Of a DNA stretch of 7,921 bases, positions 6,512-7,921 are shown piece after piece. The position numbers were made by a program, and so were the translations under genes. Source of the stretch: CAYTAP01 sp964435775. Its GTDB lineage: Bacteria > Planctomycetota > Phycisphaerae > Tepidisphaerales > Tepidisphaeraceae. Location of the stretch: contig CAYTAP010000150.1 in NCBI GenBank assembly GCA_964435775.1, positions 1-7,921 of the forward strand, read 5' to 3'. Under the pieces are notes generated by a model. It searched no databases. It saw nothing but the letters and a program-made list of their open reading frames with translations, and was not told the origin of the DNA. Numbering within the stretch: position 1 is the stretch's first letter; every line of letters begins with the position of its first letter.

Positions 6512-6611
6512 GACACGACGCCCATTCAGCGCATCGATGAACTTCGGGAACCGGCGGGACTGGCGACGAAGATAGGCCGACAAGACCGCCCGGACCAAAG
6601 CGAGGCATGAC

Positions 6612-7013
6612 ATGTTCGAGTCACTGGATATTGGAGCGAGCGGATTGCAGGCGCAGCGGACGCGCATGGACACGATCGCCGCCAACATCGCGCAGATCAA
6701 CACGACGCACAACGCCAACGGCGAAAAGGTGCCGTATCGCCGGAGGTTCGTCGTATTTCAGCCACAGCGCCCCGGCGATCCCGCCAAGGCCGGCGTCCGC
6801 GCCGAGGTGAAGCTCGACAAGTCCCCCTTCCAGCGCCGCTACGAGCCCGGCCACCCCGATGCCGATAAGGATGGATATGTCCTGTACCCCAACATCGACC
6901 TCGCCATCGAGTACATCAACGCCATGGAAGCCTCCCGCGCCTACGAAGCGAACGTGACCATGATGGAAACAACCAAAGCCATGCTCAACTCCTCGCTGCG
7001 ACTGATTGCGTGA
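6612..7013 (+). CDS. flgC: Flagellar basal-body rod protein FlgC
   Basis: The 133-residue protein starts MFESLDIGASGLQAQRTRMDTIAANIA, the rod/hook family N-terminal helix. Near the C-terminus it carries the FlgC hallmark GHPDADKDGYVLYPNIDL at 80-97, then NAMEASRAYEANVTMMETTKAML (103-125) and a short tail LRLIA. FlgC assembles onto FlgB in the proximal rod and is exported by the flagellar type III system. GAGG six bases before the ATG serves as ribosome site. The 100-bp gap from flgB is longer than usual for this pair, and I see no promoter, strong hairpin or small gene in it. The second half of the gene favours C-ending codons more than the kinase and TPR genes do. Confidence 0.95.
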   Translation: MFESLDIGASGLQAQRTRMDTIAANIAQINTTHNANGEKVPYRRRFVVFQPQRPGDPAKAGVRAEVKLDKSPFQRRYEPGHPDADKDGYVLYPNIDLAIEYINAMEASRAYEANVTMMETTKAMLNSSLRLIA

Positions 7014-7062
7014 GGATAGTGGCCAGTGGGCAGTGGGCAGTGGGCAGTACGCAGTAGGCAGT
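7014..7062 (+). repeat. Period-7 tandem array, GGGCAGT type
   Basis: Seven heptamers in unbroken register start directly after the flgC stop: GGATAGT, GGCCAGT, GGGCAGT three times, ACGCAGT and AGGCAGT. The last four bases of each unit are almost constant (CAGT, with TAGT in the first). It is a different word from the array after the kinase gene but has the same period and the same location immediately behind a stop codon. Confidence 0.85.
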
Positions 7063-7064
7063 AC

Positions 7065-7092
7065 AATCAAAAATCAAAAATCGAAAATTCCT
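7065..7092 (+). repeat. Period-7 A-rich array, AATCAAA type
   Basis: AATCAAA occurs at 7065-7071 and 7072-7078, followed by AATCGAA (7079-7085) and a decayed AATTCCT (7086-7092). It abuts the GGGCAGT array after two bases and ends five bases before the fliE start codon. Base composition is much more A-rich than anything around it. It takes up the place where a ribosome site for fliE would be expected. Confidence 0.7.
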
Positions 7093-7097
7093 AACCC

Positions 7098-7412
7098 ATG
7101 GACTCCATCTCCAACAACCTCAACCTCGCCAAGGCCCTTGGCGGAAACCTTCAACCGGGCAAGAGCGACGCCGCCGGGGGTGGTCCGGCCGGGAGCAGCT
7201 TCGCCGACACGCTCAAGCAGAGCATCGGTGAAGTCTCGAAGATGCAGCAGGACGCCAGCCGCGCCGTCGAAGACCTGGTCACCGGCAAAACCGACAACGT
7301 CTCCGGCGTCATGACCGCCATGGAAAAATCCGACCTCGCCTTCAAAACCCTTCTGGCGATCCGTTCCAAGCTGATGGACGCCTACGAAGAGATCAAGAAC
7401 ATTCCGATCTGA
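7098..7412 (+). CDS. fliE: Flagellar hook-basal body protein FliE
   Basis: The 104-residue protein has the usual FliE length. A variable Gly/Ala-rich N-terminal third is followed by the conserved SFADTLKQSIGEV (34-46) and the C-terminal block VMTAMEKSDLAF (71-82) plus LLAIRSKLMDAYEEI (85-99). FliE is the periplasmic adaptor that joins the MS ring (FliF) to the rod protein FlgB and is an early substrate of flagellar export. It commonly follows flgB and flgC, as here. No Shine-Dalgarno sequence precedes the ATG; the region upstream is the A-rich heptamer array. No intrinsic terminator is visible in the 114 bp after the stop. Confidence 0.95.
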   Translation: MDSISNNLNLAKALGGNLQPGKSDAAGGGPAGSSFADTLKQSIGEVSKMQQDASRAVEDLVTGKTDNVSGVMTAMEKSDLAFKTLLAIRSKLMDAYEEIKNIPI

Positions 7413-7526
7413 TTCAGGTTTCCAGCGATCTCGCCTTGGTTGCTGCTGCGCCATGCTGGATTACCGGCTTGGACTGGGATAAAGTGCGTTGGCCGTCGTG
7501 TGATGGCATCATCAACCGGACCCGCC

Positions 7527-7921
7527 ATGAAAGATTCTGACGTTATCGTTCTGCCCGAGCCTCATATGACGCTGGGGGATCAGTTTTACCTCCCGCAGGT
7601 GCTTGTCGGCCTGGGGACGACCATGAAGCACATGTTTCTCACGCTGGTCGGCATTGATCGGGTGATCCAATACCCCGAAGAGCGGCGGGAGGATCTCCCG
7701 GTTGAAAAGGGGGGGATGCTCCAACAAACCTATCGCGGCGTGCATCGGCTGAATAAGGATGAGGATGGGCGCGTCAAGTGCGTCGCCTGTTTCATGTGTT
7801 CCACAGCATGCCCGGCGCATTGCATCCACATCGAGGCGGATGCGTCTCCGTGGCCTGACCGCGAAAAGTATCCGGTGAAGTTCGACATCGACGAGCTTCG
7901 CTGCATCTACTGCGGCATGTG
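7527..7921 (+). CDS. nuoI: NADH-quinone oxidoreductase subunit I (NuoI), N-terminal 131 codons
   Basis: The frame is open to the right edge, so the gene is cut. After an N-terminal amphipathic region (about 20-43, LPQVLVGLGTTMKHMFLTLVG) comes RGVHRLNKDEDGRVKC. The first iron-sulfur motif is CVACFMCSTACP, with Cys85, Cys88, Cys91 and Cys95, plus Cys99, and the second motif begins at IDELRCIYCGM (Cys126, Cys129). These are the two [4Fe-4S] (N6a/N6b) ligand sets of the complex I peripheral arm subunit that passes electrons towards quinone at the inner membrane. An in-frame ATG at 7503 would add eight residues; neither start has a clear ribosome site, and 7527 was chosen because the family N-terminus needs no extra sequence. 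It follows fliE by 114 bp, not nuoH as in a standard nuo operon. Confidence 0.93.
   Translation, partial: MKDSDVIVLPEPHMTLGDQFYLPQVLVGLGTTMKHMFLTLVGIDRVIQYPEERREDLPVEKGGMLQQTYRGVHRLNKDEDGRVKCVACFMCSTACPAHCIHIEADASPWPDREKYPVKFDIDELRCIYCGM

Noticed and set aside
6512..6611. Small gene or second promoter between flgB and flgC
   Set aside because: Only a 5-bp stem with a long loop (CTTCG/CGAAG) and no -24/-12 or -35/-10 pair with correct spacing was found.
7413..7526. Terminator or promoter between fliE and nuoI
   Set aside because: No GC-rich stem with T-run was found, and GATAAA-like or GG-N10-GC-like matches were too poor or wrongly spaced to support a promoter.

Overview
The window carries a bacterial flagellar gene cluster whose genes all lie on the + strand. 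At the left edge is the start of an unrelated gene on the - strand, and at the right edge a respiratory-chain gene runs off the end. Base composition looks GC-rich by eye. The pattern of one TPR protein, a FlgN-like chaperone, a small histidine kinase, an NtrC-type regulator and flgB-flgC-fliE, with wordy intergenic repeats between genes, suggests a Gram-negative bacterium, most likely from the Planctomycetota (perhaps Phycisphaerae). That placement is inferred from gene content and style and was not tested by any search.

Layout from left to right. Positions 1-132 (-) hold the N-terminus of a bifunctional nuclease family (BFN/DUF151) protein. Positions 133-532 are a divergent intergenic region with a 70-bp imperfect palindrome. 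Positions 533-3043 encode an 836-residue membrane-anchored TPR protein of unknown role. Positions 3090-3533 encode a FlgN-like export chaperone. Positions 3553-4392 encode a soluble histidine kinase, and 4569-5948 encode its probable partner, a sigma-54-dependent response regulator. Positions 6113-6511, 6612-7013 and 7098-7412 are flgB, flgC and fliE, which encode the proximal rod and the MS-ring/rod adaptor. Positions 7527-7921 are the first 131 codons of nuoI, cut by the window edge.

How the parts fit. The kinase and regulator resemble the FlgS/FlgR, FleS/FleR and FlrB/FlrC pairs that switch on sigma-54-dependent flagellar genes in other bacteria. A good match to a sigma-54 (-24/-12) promoter lies just upstream of flgB at 6071-6086, and a large dyad lies 65-100 bp further upstream at 5983-6016. 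Together they look like a complete local circuit: the kinase phosphorylates the regulator, the regulator binds the dyad, and RpoN polymerase starts the flgB-flgC-fliE transcript. The upstream genes (TPR protein, flgN, kinase, regulator) would form an earlier transcript.

The gaps hold three kinds of repeat. One is the 70-bp palindrome at 243-312. The second is a period-7 GATGAAG array with an inverted partner between kinase and regulator. The third is a pair of abutting period-7 arrays between flgC and fliE. No tRNA, rRNA, CRISPR array, transposase or convincing intrinsic terminator was seen. The least understood part is the large TPR protein.
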